Source of the DNA: JBHIBR01 sp046759145 [NCBI: Nitrospinota bacterium]
GTDB lineage: Bacteria > UBA8248
Assembly: GCA_046759145.1 (NCBI GenBank)
Contig: JBHIBR010000055.1
Coordinates: 1 to 8,535, forward strand
Direction of reading: 5' to 3'
Length of the DNA: 8,535 nt
The translations under genes and the position numbers were made by a program. Under the pieces are notes generated by a model. The model ran no database searches. It worked only from the letters and a program-made list of their open reading frames with translations, and was not told the DNA's origin. Shown in pieces: positions 1 to 5,377 of this stretch. Each line of letters starts with the position of its first letter. Position 1 is the first letter of the stretch.

Positions 1-1053
1 GACCTTACGGTCAAGAATGAATATCTCCGAGGGCTCCCAATCAAAGATATTAGAAATTTTCAGTTTGGTTTTTAGGCAAATATTGAATAAGAGGTCGGAT
101 AAGGCAAGATCCCGGAAGAATTCATCGCCTGCGGGCTTACTCATAGATCGTGACCGGTCCTTGCTCTCCCCATGAACAATTTCGCTTCGCCTTTGATAAA
201 ATCGCTTCGCCCAAATCGCGAGCTGTTTGGGAAACGGATTGGGGATTAGTTCATTTACACTTTGCGCGAAAGCATTCCTCTTATCAGTTCCCCGTAGTTC
301 AAACAATGTTTCTAGCGCTATGCAGCGGCACAAAAGATGATGATCGCTGCCAAGAAATTGATTCTTTATACGGGATAGGTTAGCCCATCTTATGGCTGAC
401 AAGATTGGATGGGGGTTTGCGCATTCGATAAATTCTGACAGGGCTTGCCATAGGCGGTTACGCGCAAGTCTCTTCGTTCTTAATCTAAACCTGTAAATAT
501 CGGGGGAATTCCACTGCTTGTCCTTCTCGGATGCAGAGAGCTCATGAGGTTCTTCACAGGATTCATCGATAAATTCGTAAAAAACGTGGTAGACGAAATT
601 ATCAATCGTTGTCATCTCTGACCGGTAAGGTCTTCCGAATTTTTCCAAAAATCTCTCTTTCTTGGTTTGGTCCCTTTTGAGGACAAAAGCAGAACGTTCA
701 AAGCCGAGGGCCTGTTCAATTCTCGTTTCGTCTTTCCGCTTTCTTGTATAAAGAGTGCCCCGGCCTGTAAGAGTGTCATCGAAGATGACGTACGCAAGAC
801 AATCTATTACTGAGTCAAGCTCTAGAAAGAAAGAATCGGTCTTTTGTGGGTGTCGACAGTGGATAGGTATTACGGTCGGGTTGCGGATTAACTTTCCCAA
901 GCGGGTATAAAACATCTTGTCGATGTAGGGGGAATATTCGGGTACACGGTGCAGCCCAGTAAATCGTAAATTGCCAAGCTTAGCGTCGTGATCAATTTCT
1001 AGATATGGCAGCACTACTACGATGGGCGAAAGCATTGAAATCCCAAGGTCCAT
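1..1053 (-). CDS. Apea-like HEPN domain protein, partial (3' end beyond left edge)
   Basis: The frame runs from an ATG at 1053 to base 1 with no stop, giving 351 codons; the end lies outside the window. Residues 1-230 are not recognised. Residues about 240-335 resemble an Apea-type HEPN domain: a helix with the sequence ALETLFELRG (246-255), a helical middle, then WAKRFYQRRSEIVHG (281-295). The last contains R289-x4-H294, the motif that HEPN ribonucleases use for catalysis. HEPN proteins of this kind occur in abortive-infection and other conflict systems, where they cleave RNA; that role is inferred here. An in-frame stop lies upstream, with no ATG, GTG or TTG between it and 1053. The start has only a weak ribosome-binding site, so Met7 (1035) is possible. 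Codons such as AGA, ATA and TTA are frequent, unlike the G+C-rich genes to the right, which suggests acquisition. Confidence 0.85.
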   Translation of the reverse strand, partial: MDLGISMLSPIVVVLPYLEIDHDAKLGNLRFTGLHRVPEYSPYIDKMFYTRLGKLIRNPTVIPIHCRHPQKTDSFFLELDSVIDCLAYVIFDDTLTGRGTLYTRKRKDETRIEQALGFERSAFVLKRDQTKKERFLEKFGRPYRSEMTTIDNFVYHVFYEFIDESCEEPHELSASEKDKQWNSPDIYRFRLRTKRLARNRLWQALSEFIECANPHPILSAIRWANLSRIKNQFLGSDHHLLCRCIALETLFELRGTDKRNAFAQSVNELIPNPFPKQLAIWAKRFYQRRSEIVHGESKDRSRSMSKPAGDEFFRDLALSDLLFNICLKTKLKISNIFDWEPSEIFILDRKV

Positions 1054-1123
1054 GGATGGCGCTCTGTGCCAAGGAAATTTGTTCGCGAAGCGTTGGATGC
1101 TCTATCGCCCCCTAGATGGGGAA

Positions 1124-1132
1124 AGGATAGCA
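1124..1132 (-). promoter_or_regulatory. Possible extended -10 promoter for the HEPN gene
   Basis: On the minus strand this reads TGCTATCCT, a TG-n extension followed by a hexamer matching TATAAT at four of six positions. It lies about 70 bases before the ATG at 1053 and near the change from G+C-rich to A+T-richer sequence. No -35 hexamer is recognisable at the usual distance. This is a weak prediction. Confidence 0.25.
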
Positions 1133-1171
1133 CAAAAACGCGGGCGCCGGGCCTAAAAAATCAGCGTCTCA

Positions 1172-1188
1172 CCCCCCCTCACCCCCGC
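1172..1188. repeat. 17-base direct repeat, left copy
   Basis: The sequence CCCCCCCTCACCCCCGC is identical to 1925-1941. The next 18 bases match the other copy at about 13 positions, so the repeat unit may be near 35 bases. It lies between the DUF4926 gene and the HEPN gene. It is low in complexity and may belong to a dispersed intergenic repeat of this genome; it carries no transposase. Confidence 0.6.
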
Positions 1189-1277
1189 TCGCCGGGGCCC
1201 CGGGCGATGCTCTCCCCCCCTCCCGCCCCCGCCGAGCTTGGGGGCGCCGAAGCGGTCGAGGGCGCGTCGTTCATGAA

Positions 1278-1508
1278 TCAACCGGTCGGGAGCGGTCGCG
1301 CGTGGGCGATCTCCCCGGGCGTGATGGCCCGCACCTGCGACGCCTGCAGGGAAACGACCGCAACCGTCTCGCCCCCCAGGGTCATGAATTCCACTTCGTA
1401 GCCCGCCTCGCCCCGGTGGACCAGCACCGCCGTGCCGATGTCGCCCCGCTCCAAGCCGTGTTCGGGCAGGTCGGTCGCCAGCACCACAGTGTCATGTTCT
1501 CGAATCAA
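1278..1508 (-). CDS. DUF4926 domain-containing protein
   Basis: This small protein of 76 residues matches the DUF4926 pattern: an opening of the form IREHDTVVLATDLPEHGL, then G-D-I-G-T, then Y-E-V-E-F followed by the G-E-T-V-A-V strand, ending near EIAHARPL. The family is predicted to be a small all-beta protein of unknown function and is often found beside conflict-type small genes. The frame is open further upstream, but only the part from 1508 resembles the family. There a TTG start overlaps the TGA stop of the nucleotidyltransferase (TTGA), and GGAGG lies 10 bases before it. This arrangement implies translational coupling. The function is unknown; the family assignment is fairly secure and the TTG start is inferred. 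Confidence 0.8.
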   Translation of the reverse strand: MIREHDTVVLATDLPEHGLERGDIGTAVLVHRGEAGYEVEFMTLGGETVAVVSLQASQVRAITPGEIAHARPLPTG

Positions 1509-1825
1509 GGCCCCACGGCCTCCCTCCGGACGTTGTCGAGAAAGGGGCTCTCCTCGTTGTCCCACGCCGACCGGGAGACGAAGTAGAAAGAAAGGCTGAC
1601 GTCGTGGCGGAGAGAGAGGGAACCCTTCATCTCGCTGGTCCTCTGGATCTCCTCCCACGGGTCGCGGACCTCAGGGAGGATCACGACCACGTCCAGGTCG
1701 GAGGCAGGCCCCTCCTCTCCCCGGGCGCAAGACCCATAGAGGTACACCCCCGCCAGGTCTTCCCCGTAGATGGCCCTCAGCCCTTCACGGACTTCCGCGA
1801 GGACAGTCGAGACTTTCGGATTCAT
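1505..1825 (-). CDS. MNT-type nucleotidyltransferase domain protein
   Basis: The 106-residue protein is a minimal nucleotidyltransferase of the polymerase-beta fold. Residues 31-45 carry the signature G31-S32, then ARGEEG, then S42-D43-L44-D45, where D43 and D45 bind metal. D75 in the segment RHDVSLSF is placed to be the third carboxylate, so the active site appears complete. Proteins of this family (MNT) often act as antitoxins that AMPylate a HEPN toxin (HepT) encoded next to them. Here no HepT-like gene adjoins; the next gene is DUF4926, overlapping by 4 bases. GGAGG lies 4 bases before the ATG, and the upstream methyltransferase-like tail overlaps this start by ATGA. The domain call is firm; the antitoxin role is inferred from the family. 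Confidence 0.88.
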   Translation of the reverse strand: MNPKVSTVLAEVREGLRAIYGEDLAGVYLYGSCARGEEGPASDLDVVVILPEVRDPWEEIQRTSEMKGSLSLRHDVSLSFYFVSRSAWDNEESPFLDNVRREAVGP

Positions 1826-1914
1826 CGTTCCTCCCTGTCGAGGCTCCCCTCCCCGATGGCGACCTCCTCCTCCGTCGAATCGTAGAGCCGGCAGACGATC
1901 CGGTCAATCTTCGC
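1822..1914 (-). pseudogene. C-terminal remnant of a DNA methyltransferase / type IIG-like enzyme
   Basis: Between the YgiT-type gene and the nucleotidyltransferase, the minus strand reads a 30-residue tail with the core KIDRIVCRLYDSTEEEVAI, then the stop codon. From memory of the family, this resembles the extreme C-terminus of Eco57I-like adenine DNA methyltransferases and type IIG enzymes, which end in a pattern like I-D-x-L-V-Y-x-L-Y-x-L-T-x-E-E-I-x-I-V-E. The stop overlaps the nucleotidyltransferase ATG as ATGA, the layout of a former operon partner. Upstream the frame stays open to the YgiT stop at 1990, but it encodes only low-complexity residues and the repeat. No catalytic domain is present, so this looks like the end left after a deletion. 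A very short real gene from a TTG or GTG cannot be excluded. Confidence 0.55.
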
Positions 1915-1924
1915 GGGCCAAAGG

Positions 1925-1941
1925 CCCCCCCTCACCCCCGC
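1925..1941. repeat. 17-base direct repeat, right copy
   Basis: This copy is identical to 1172-1188 and lies 10 bases upstream (in the direction of transcription) of the methyltransferase-like tail. The two copies enclose the tail, the nucleotidyltransferase and the DUF4926 gene, a span of about 770 bases. Homologous recombination or slippage at such tracts could explain the truncated tail, but this is inference. Confidence 0.6.
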
Positions 1942-1989
1942 GCGTCCGGGCCGCTGGCGCGGCTGGTTCGGCAATAGGCCGTCAGCGGC

Positions 1990-2211
1990 TCACGCGGCGT
2001 AGCGGATGACCTCAAGCTCGGCGCCTTCGTCCACGCTGGCCAAGATCTCGTCGACTCGCGCGAGCACCGCGTCCTCGATCAGGTGCTGAGGACAGTTGGC
2101 GCACTGCATAACCGGGACGTTCTTGAGGATCACGATGCTCGTTTCCCGCACCTTGAACGGCAGATCCGTCTCCGTGGCCTTCAGTTCGGCGCCACAAACC
2201 GTGCATTTCAT
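1990..2211 (-). CDS. YgiT-type zinc finger protein (putative antitoxin)
   Basis: The 73-residue protein has two Cys pairs, C3-x2-C6-G and C37-x2-C40, spaced as in the YgiT-type zinc-binding domain found at the N-terminus of MqsA-family antitoxins. Unlike MqsA it has no helix-turn-helix segment after the zinc domain; only one helix (about 44-62) and a short tail follow, so it probably does not bind DNA by itself. Its ATG overlaps the DUF4258 stop as ATGA, so the two are translated together. In many bacteria this small family sits directly after DUF4258 or RelE/MqsR-like genes and is annotated as the antitoxin. The domain is clear; the antitoxin role is inferred from context. Confidence 0.87.
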   Translation of the reverse strand: MKCTVCGAELKATETDLPFKVRETSIVILKNVPVMQCANCPQHLIEDAVLARVDEILASVDEGAELEVIRYAA

Positions 2212-2552
2212 GGCCTCGGTCTCCGAGTCTTGAGGTCGGGCTGCCAGTCCCCTGGGTCGGGTCGGTACGCTGTCACCACCCGGACATTATCGCCCTCGAC
2301 GTCCGCGGCGAAGAGCACATGGAATGCTTCGCCCTGCCGCCGGGCAAGGAGCAGGTAACTCGGCAGGTACTTGTCCTCGGGATAGGCCTCGACCAACTCG
2401 TACGTGTCGACTGCCGCGAGGATCGCCCCCCGGGGTATGAACCTGCCGGCAACCCGCATGCTCACGTGATAAGTCCAGAGAATCCGCCCTCTTCGAACGC
2501 GATCGCGTATGAACTCGACGGGGTCCTCCGGAACTCTCCTCTCGCCGGCCAC
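2208..2552 (-). CDS. DUF4258 domain-containing protein (putative toxin)
   Basis: The 114-residue protein fits DUF4258. After a charged N-terminal helix it has the segment ILWTYHVSMR (24-33), with the family's conserved His (H29) and following Arg. Then come a helix beginning I-P-R-G-A-I, the Y-P-E-D-K-Y-L-P-S-Y strand, and the closing strand VRVVTAYRPD with a final W-x-P. DUF4258 proteins are distant relatives of the RelE/MqsR-type RNase fold and are commonly paired with YgiT-type or other small antitoxins. The start is a GTG with a purine-rich AAGGGAGA just before it. The order is toxin first and antitoxin second, as in mqsRA. No activity has been shown for this protein; an unrelated regulatory role is possible. 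Confidence 0.85.
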   Translation of the reverse strand: MAGERRVPEDPVEFIRDRVRRGRILWTYHVSMRVAGRFIPRGAILAAVDTYELVEAYPEDKYLPSYLLLARRQGEAFHVLFAADVEGDNVRVVTAYRPDPGDWQPDLKTRRPRP

Positions 2553-2593
2553 TCTCCCTTTCTCCGGCGACCTTCAGTCTGGATGCGCCCAAC

Positions 2594-2607
2594 TCCGCTC
2601 ACGCGGA
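2594..2607 (-). other. Small hairpin in spacer between binding-protein and DUF4258 genes
   Basis: The minus strand reads TCCGC-GTGA-GCGGA, a 5-base stem with a GNRA-type tetraloop, in the 82-base spacer. No run of T follows, so it is not a typical intrinsic terminator. A perfect 10-base palindrome, CGCGGCCGCG (2625-2634), directly follows the binding-protein stop codon. Whether transcription stops here or continues into the toxin-antitoxin pair cannot be told. Confidence 0.3.
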
Positions 2608-2634
2608 CCCCTCTAACATGCCTCCGCGGCCGCG

Positions 2635-3672
2635 CTAGTGTGCAGGGTCCCAGGGCGGTCCCCACACGCCCACGGTCTTCAGCGCGTCCAGGATGATGCT
2701 GTAGTCCACCATGGCTGCGACCCGGGGCGGAGTGCCCTTGTAGCGCTTGAGGCGCTTGTTCAGCTTGTGGGTCCACTCCATGGTCCGCCAGGGAAGCCCG
2801 CCGTTCACCGCCCAGATCCGGCCTCCCTTGAGGACGTCGTAGGCTCGGCGCAGGACCTCCGGACTCTCTCTTCGGCCGAACTTCCTGGCGAGGCGCACCA
2901 TCCCTTCCTTGTTCCCGTAAGCCCACCGCGTGGCCTTGATGATGGCCCGCACCGCCTTGACGTACGCCTCGCGGTTTGCCTTGAGCTTGGCCTCCGGGGC
3001 GCCGAAGGCGGCGTAGAGGTAGTGGGGCGCCTCGCGCCAGATTCGGGCCAGCTCGTTCACGGGCTTCTTCTCCCGCAGGAAGTAGTACTGCTCTATGTGG
3101 ATGAGCACCGCGTCCACCTTGCCCGTGAGCAGGAAGGCCACCCGCCGGGGGGGCGGGGTGCGGTGGTAGGTGACATCCTTATCCCCGAGCCCGTACTTCT
3201 CCATCACCGAGAGCATACCGATGTGGGAGTACCCCCCCGTCCCCTCGATGCCGAGCTTGCGGCCCCTGAGCTGGGCGACGCTCTTGATGTCGGGCGCAGT
3301 GACCAGCATGGCCTCGTTCTTGGCGGCGAAGGAATAGACCACCTTCATCCCCGACCCTTTGGCGATCCCTGCCAGGAGCAGCGGGCCGGGGATGTCGGCC
3401 ATGTCCAGGTCGCTCCCCTTCCCGATCAGCGCCTGGTGGGTGCGGGTGCCGCCCCGGAACGAGGAGATCTTGACCCGCAGCCCCTCGGCGCGGAAGTAAC
3501 CCAGCTCCTTGGCCACGTACACTACGCTGTGCACCAGGTTGGGTATGGGGACCGGCATGCCGATGTGAAAGCGTTCCTGGGCCTCGGCCGGGCTCATCCC
3601 GCCCCCCACGAGGGCCGCCGCCAGGGCCAGGGCGAAGGCCGGCGCGAGCGCACTAACCAACTTGCGATTCAT
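2635..3672 (-). CDS. NMT1/THI5-like ABC transporter substrate-binding protein
   Basis: The 345-residue protein is a periplasmic binding protein of the nitrate/sulfonate/taurine and thiamine-precursor (NMT1/THI5-like) superfamily. Residues 1-31 form a signal peptide: basic MNRK, a hydrophobic Ala/Leu stretch, and a likely cleavage site after AEA (29-31); there is no lipobox Cys. The mature part begins with the family's typical first strand, a V-x-Y-V-A-K-E-L-G-Y-F-R-A-E-G-L helix-turn segment, and a G-G-T-R-T-H-Q-A loop. Later come V-A-Q-L-R-G-R-K-L-G-I and a G-K-V-D-A-V-L hinge strand. The start is supported by AAGGAGG (3683-3689), 10 bases upstream. It is the last gene of the transporter group, after the permease. 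The ligand is unknown; the sequence does not show whether it is a sulfonate, pyrimidine or aromatic compound. Confidence 0.88.
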   Translation of the reverse strand: MNRKLVSALAPAFALALAAALVGGGMSPAEAQERFHIGMPVPIPNLVHSVVYVAKELGYFRAEGLRVKISSFRGGTRTHQALIGKGSDLDMADIPGPLLLAGIAKGSGMKVVYSFAAKNEAMLVTAPDIKSVAQLRGRKLGIEGTGGYSHIGMLSVMEKYGLGDKDVTYHRTPPPRRVAFLLTGKVDAVLIHIEQYYFLREKKPVNELARIWREAPHYLYAAFGAPEAKLKANREAYVKAVRAIIKATRWAYGNKEGMVRLARKFGRRESPEVLRRAYDVLKGGRIWAVNGGLPWRTMEWTHKLNKRLKRYKGTPPRVAAMVDYSIILDALKTVGVWGPPWDPAH

Positions 3673-3716
3673 GGGCTCCCCTCCTCCTTGACAGAACCGA
3701 GGACTTCCGCGCTTCC

Positions 3717-3735
3717 GAGATCCGGAGACGATCTC
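3717..3735 (-). other. Intercistronic hairpin between permease and binding-protein genes
   Basis: The minus-strand RNA can pair GAGATC with GATCTC around a 7-base loop in the 71-base gap before the binding-protein gene. No T tract follows. Such stems between transporter genes can protect the downstream message of a highly needed binding protein; that role is inferred only. Confidence 0.35.
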
Positions 3736-3743
3736 TGCGGACC

Positions 3744-4577
3744 TCACTCCCGCACTTTCCAGGCCGCGAAGCGCCGCTCCAGTTGCTTGAGGCTCTCGGT
3801 CAGCACCACCCCCAGCACCATCAGCAGGGCGATGGGGACGAACATCTTGTCCGTCTCCAGGGTGTTGGCCGCCTCTTCGATGATCCCTCCCAGCCCCCCG
3901 AGGGAGGTGAACAGCTCCGCCACCACCAGCCCCACCAGCCCCCGGCCGATGGCGAGCCTGAGCCCCGCCACGATGTAGGGCACCGAGGAGGGCACCACCA
4001 CGTCCCGCCAGGTCTGGCGCTCGGTGGAGCAGAACGAGCGGGCCACTTCCAGGAGGGCCTCGTCCACGTTCTTGACGCCCTGGATGGTGTTGATGAGCAC
4101 CGGGAAGACGGCAAAGAGGAAGACGATGACGACCCGGGCCAGCTGGGTGAAGCCGAACCAGTTGATGATGAGGGGTACCAGCGCCACGATGGGGGTGGCG
4201 TAGAGGGCGTTGACGTAGAGGTCGAGGGCGTTCTCCACCACCCGGAAGCGCGCCATGAAGAGCCCGAGCAGGATGCCGGCCGCCACGGCGCTCACCCACC
4301 CCGTCGTCAGCACCACCACGCTCTGCCGGGAGGCTTCGAGGAGCTTGCCCGATTGCACGAGTTCCACGAAGGCCCCCACCACGGCGCTGGGGTAGGTGAA
4401 GATCACCGGGTTGATGTACCCGCGGCCGTAGATCTCCCAGGCCGTCAGGAGCAGCACCGCCGAGTAGGTCCGCACCAGGAGGGGGGACCTCCACCGGGGT
4501 GCGCCGCGCCCCGCGGCCCGGGCGCGGGGAGCAGCTTTCGCCGCGGGAGCGGCGGTCTTCAGGGTTGCTTCCTTCAT
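3744..4577 (-). CDS. ABC transporter permease, NitT/TauT (SsuC-like) class
   Basis: The 277-residue inner-membrane protein has a basic, Ala-rich cytoplasmic N-terminus (1-36). About six hydrophobic segments follow (near 37-52, 86-108, 120-140, 145-166, 201-224 and 246-262), as in binding-protein-dependent transport permeases. The cytoplasmic loop that contacts the ATPase lies at about 177-196: it starts EVARSF and ends DVVVP, matching the EAA motif. The motif's usually conserved Gly is Cys at position 183. After the loop comes a typical stretch, AGLRLAIGRGLVGLVVAEL, and G-G-L-G-G. The ATG lies 5 bases after the ATPase stop, so the genes are surely co-transcribed. Only one permease gene is present, so the transporter likely uses a homodimer. 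The solute is unknown. Confidence 0.9.
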   Translation of the reverse strand: MKEATLKTAAPAAKAAPRARAAGRGAPRWRSPLLVRTYSAVLLLTAWEIYGRGYINPVIFTYPSAVVGAFVELVQSGKLLEASRQSVVVLTTGWVSAVAAGILLGLFMARFRVVENALDLYVNALYATPIVALVPLIINWFGFTQLARVVIVFLFAVFPVLINTIQGVKNVDEALLEVARSFCSTERQTWRDVVVPSSVPYIVAGLRLAIGRGLVGLVVAELFTSLGGLGGIIEEAANTLETDKMFVPIALLMVLGVVLTESLKQLERRFAAWKVRE

Positions 4578-4582
4578 GGCCG

Positions 4583-5377
4583 TCAGGCCCCCCTCGGGAG
4601 TTGCGCCTCGCGCCCGTTGCCGCTTCGCAGCAGGTTCCAGATGTAGTTGCGTAGCTCGGCGAAGATGCGGCTGCCCCGCACCTCGGCGATCCTCCGCGGC
4701 CGGGGAAGCTCCACTCGGAGCAGCTCCCGCACCCGCCCCGGCCGGGGCGTCATCACCGCCACCCGGTCGCCCAGCAGGATGGCCTCATCGATGCTGTGGG
4801 TGATGAATACAATCGTCTTGGGCTCGGCCTCGTAGATGCGGAGCAGCTCCTCCTGGAGGAGCTCCCGGGTCTGGGCGTCCAGGGCCCCGAAGGGCTCATC
4901 CATCAGGAGGACCTCGGGCTCGATGGCCAGCGCCCGGGCGAGACCGGCCCGCTGCTGCATCCCACCGGAGAGCTGATAGGGGAAGTGGCTCTCGAACCCC
5001 TCCAGGCCCACCAGCCGGGTGTAGTGGGCGACCTTCTCCCGCACCACCTCCCGGCGTTTCCCCTGGAGGAGGAGGCCGTAGCCGATGTTCTGCTGAAGGC
5101 GCTTCCAGGGGAAGAGGCCGAAGTGCTGGAACACCATGGCCATCTCCCGCCGCGGGCCCGTGACCTCTACCCCGTCCAGGAGGATGCGGCCTCCGTCCAG
5201 GGAGATCAGGCCGTTCATGGACCTCAGCAGGGTGGTCTTGCCGCAGCCGCTGGGTCCCAGCACGCAGAGGATCTCTTCCTCGTACACCTCGATACTCATC
5301 CCGTCGAGGGCCACCACCCTCTGCCCGTACACCTTCCGGGCGTCCTCCACCACCATCTTGGGCCGCAGGGCGCTCAT
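4583..5377 (-). CDS. ABC transporter ATP-binding protein, NitT/TauT (SsuB/TauB-like) class
   Basis: The 264-residue ATPase has all expected elements in order: Walker A GPSGCGKTT (41-49), Q-loop Q84 within VFQHFGLFPW, signature LSGGMQQR (136-143), Walker B VLLMDEP (156-162), D-loop near A165-L-D, and switch His H194 in ITHSIDEA. The F-P-W after the Q-loop is typical of the sulfonate/taurine/nitrate group. It hydrolyses ATP to power the permease encoded 5 bases downstream. The start at 5377 overlaps the nitroreductase-like stop as ATGA and is preceded by GAGGT 8 bases upstream. The frame is open further upstream, but the extra residues are low-complexity Gly/Arg/Pro sequence antisense to nothing and overlapping the nitroreductase-like gene in another frame, so they are not part of the protein. 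Confidence 0.93.
   Translation of the reverse strand: MSALRPKMVVEDARKVYGQRVVALDGMSIEVYEEEILCVLGPSGCGKTTLLRSMNGLISLDGGRILLDGVEVTGPRREMAMVFQHFGLFPWKRLQQNIGYGLLLQGKRREVVREKVAHYTRLVGLEGFESHFPYQLSGGMQQRAGLARALAIEPEVLLMDEPFGALDAQTRELLQEELLRIYEAEPKTIVFITHSIDEAILLGDRVAVMTPRPGRVRELLRVELPRPRRIAEVRGSRIFAELRNYIWNLLRSGNGREAQLPRGA

Larger units (their letters stand above)
1054..1277. other. Spacer between HEPN and DUF4926 genes
   Basis: No supported gene lies in these 224 bases. The right half is extremely C-rich on the plus strand and holds the left copy of the 17-base repeat. Next to that repeat is a short inverted repeat, CCCCG-CTCGC-CGGGG (1183-1197). The left half is A+T-richer and includes runs of A. 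Runs of T follow on the minus strand after the DUF4926 gene, but no stable hairpin directly precedes them, so I do not call a terminator. Confidence 0.5.

Noticed and set aside
150-383. Plus-strand frame of 77 codons in the A+T-richer region
   Set aside because: It lies wholly antisense to the HEPN frame, which explains the region better.
612-797. Minus-strand frame of 61 codons
   Set aside because: It is a shifted frame inside the HEPN gene and has no features of its own.
1151-1180. Intrinsic terminator after the DUF4926 gene, suggested by a run of T on the minus strand
   Set aside because: No stable G+C-rich hairpin lies directly before the T run, so the signal is incomplete.
1179-1274. 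Minus-strand frame of 31 codons with an ATG close to the DUF4926 stop
   Set aside because: Its product is a low-complexity Pro/Ser/Ala/Gly string and it ends inside the C-tract repeat. The ribosome-binding site is poor.
2638-3978. Open plus-strand frame of 446 codons
   Set aside because: It mirrors the binding-protein and permease genes and shows no family motif.
3673-4494. Long upstream extension of the binding-protein frame to 4494
   Set aside because: The extra residues overlap the permease in another frame and look like shadow sequence. A signal peptide and a strong AAGGAGG site fix the start at 3672.
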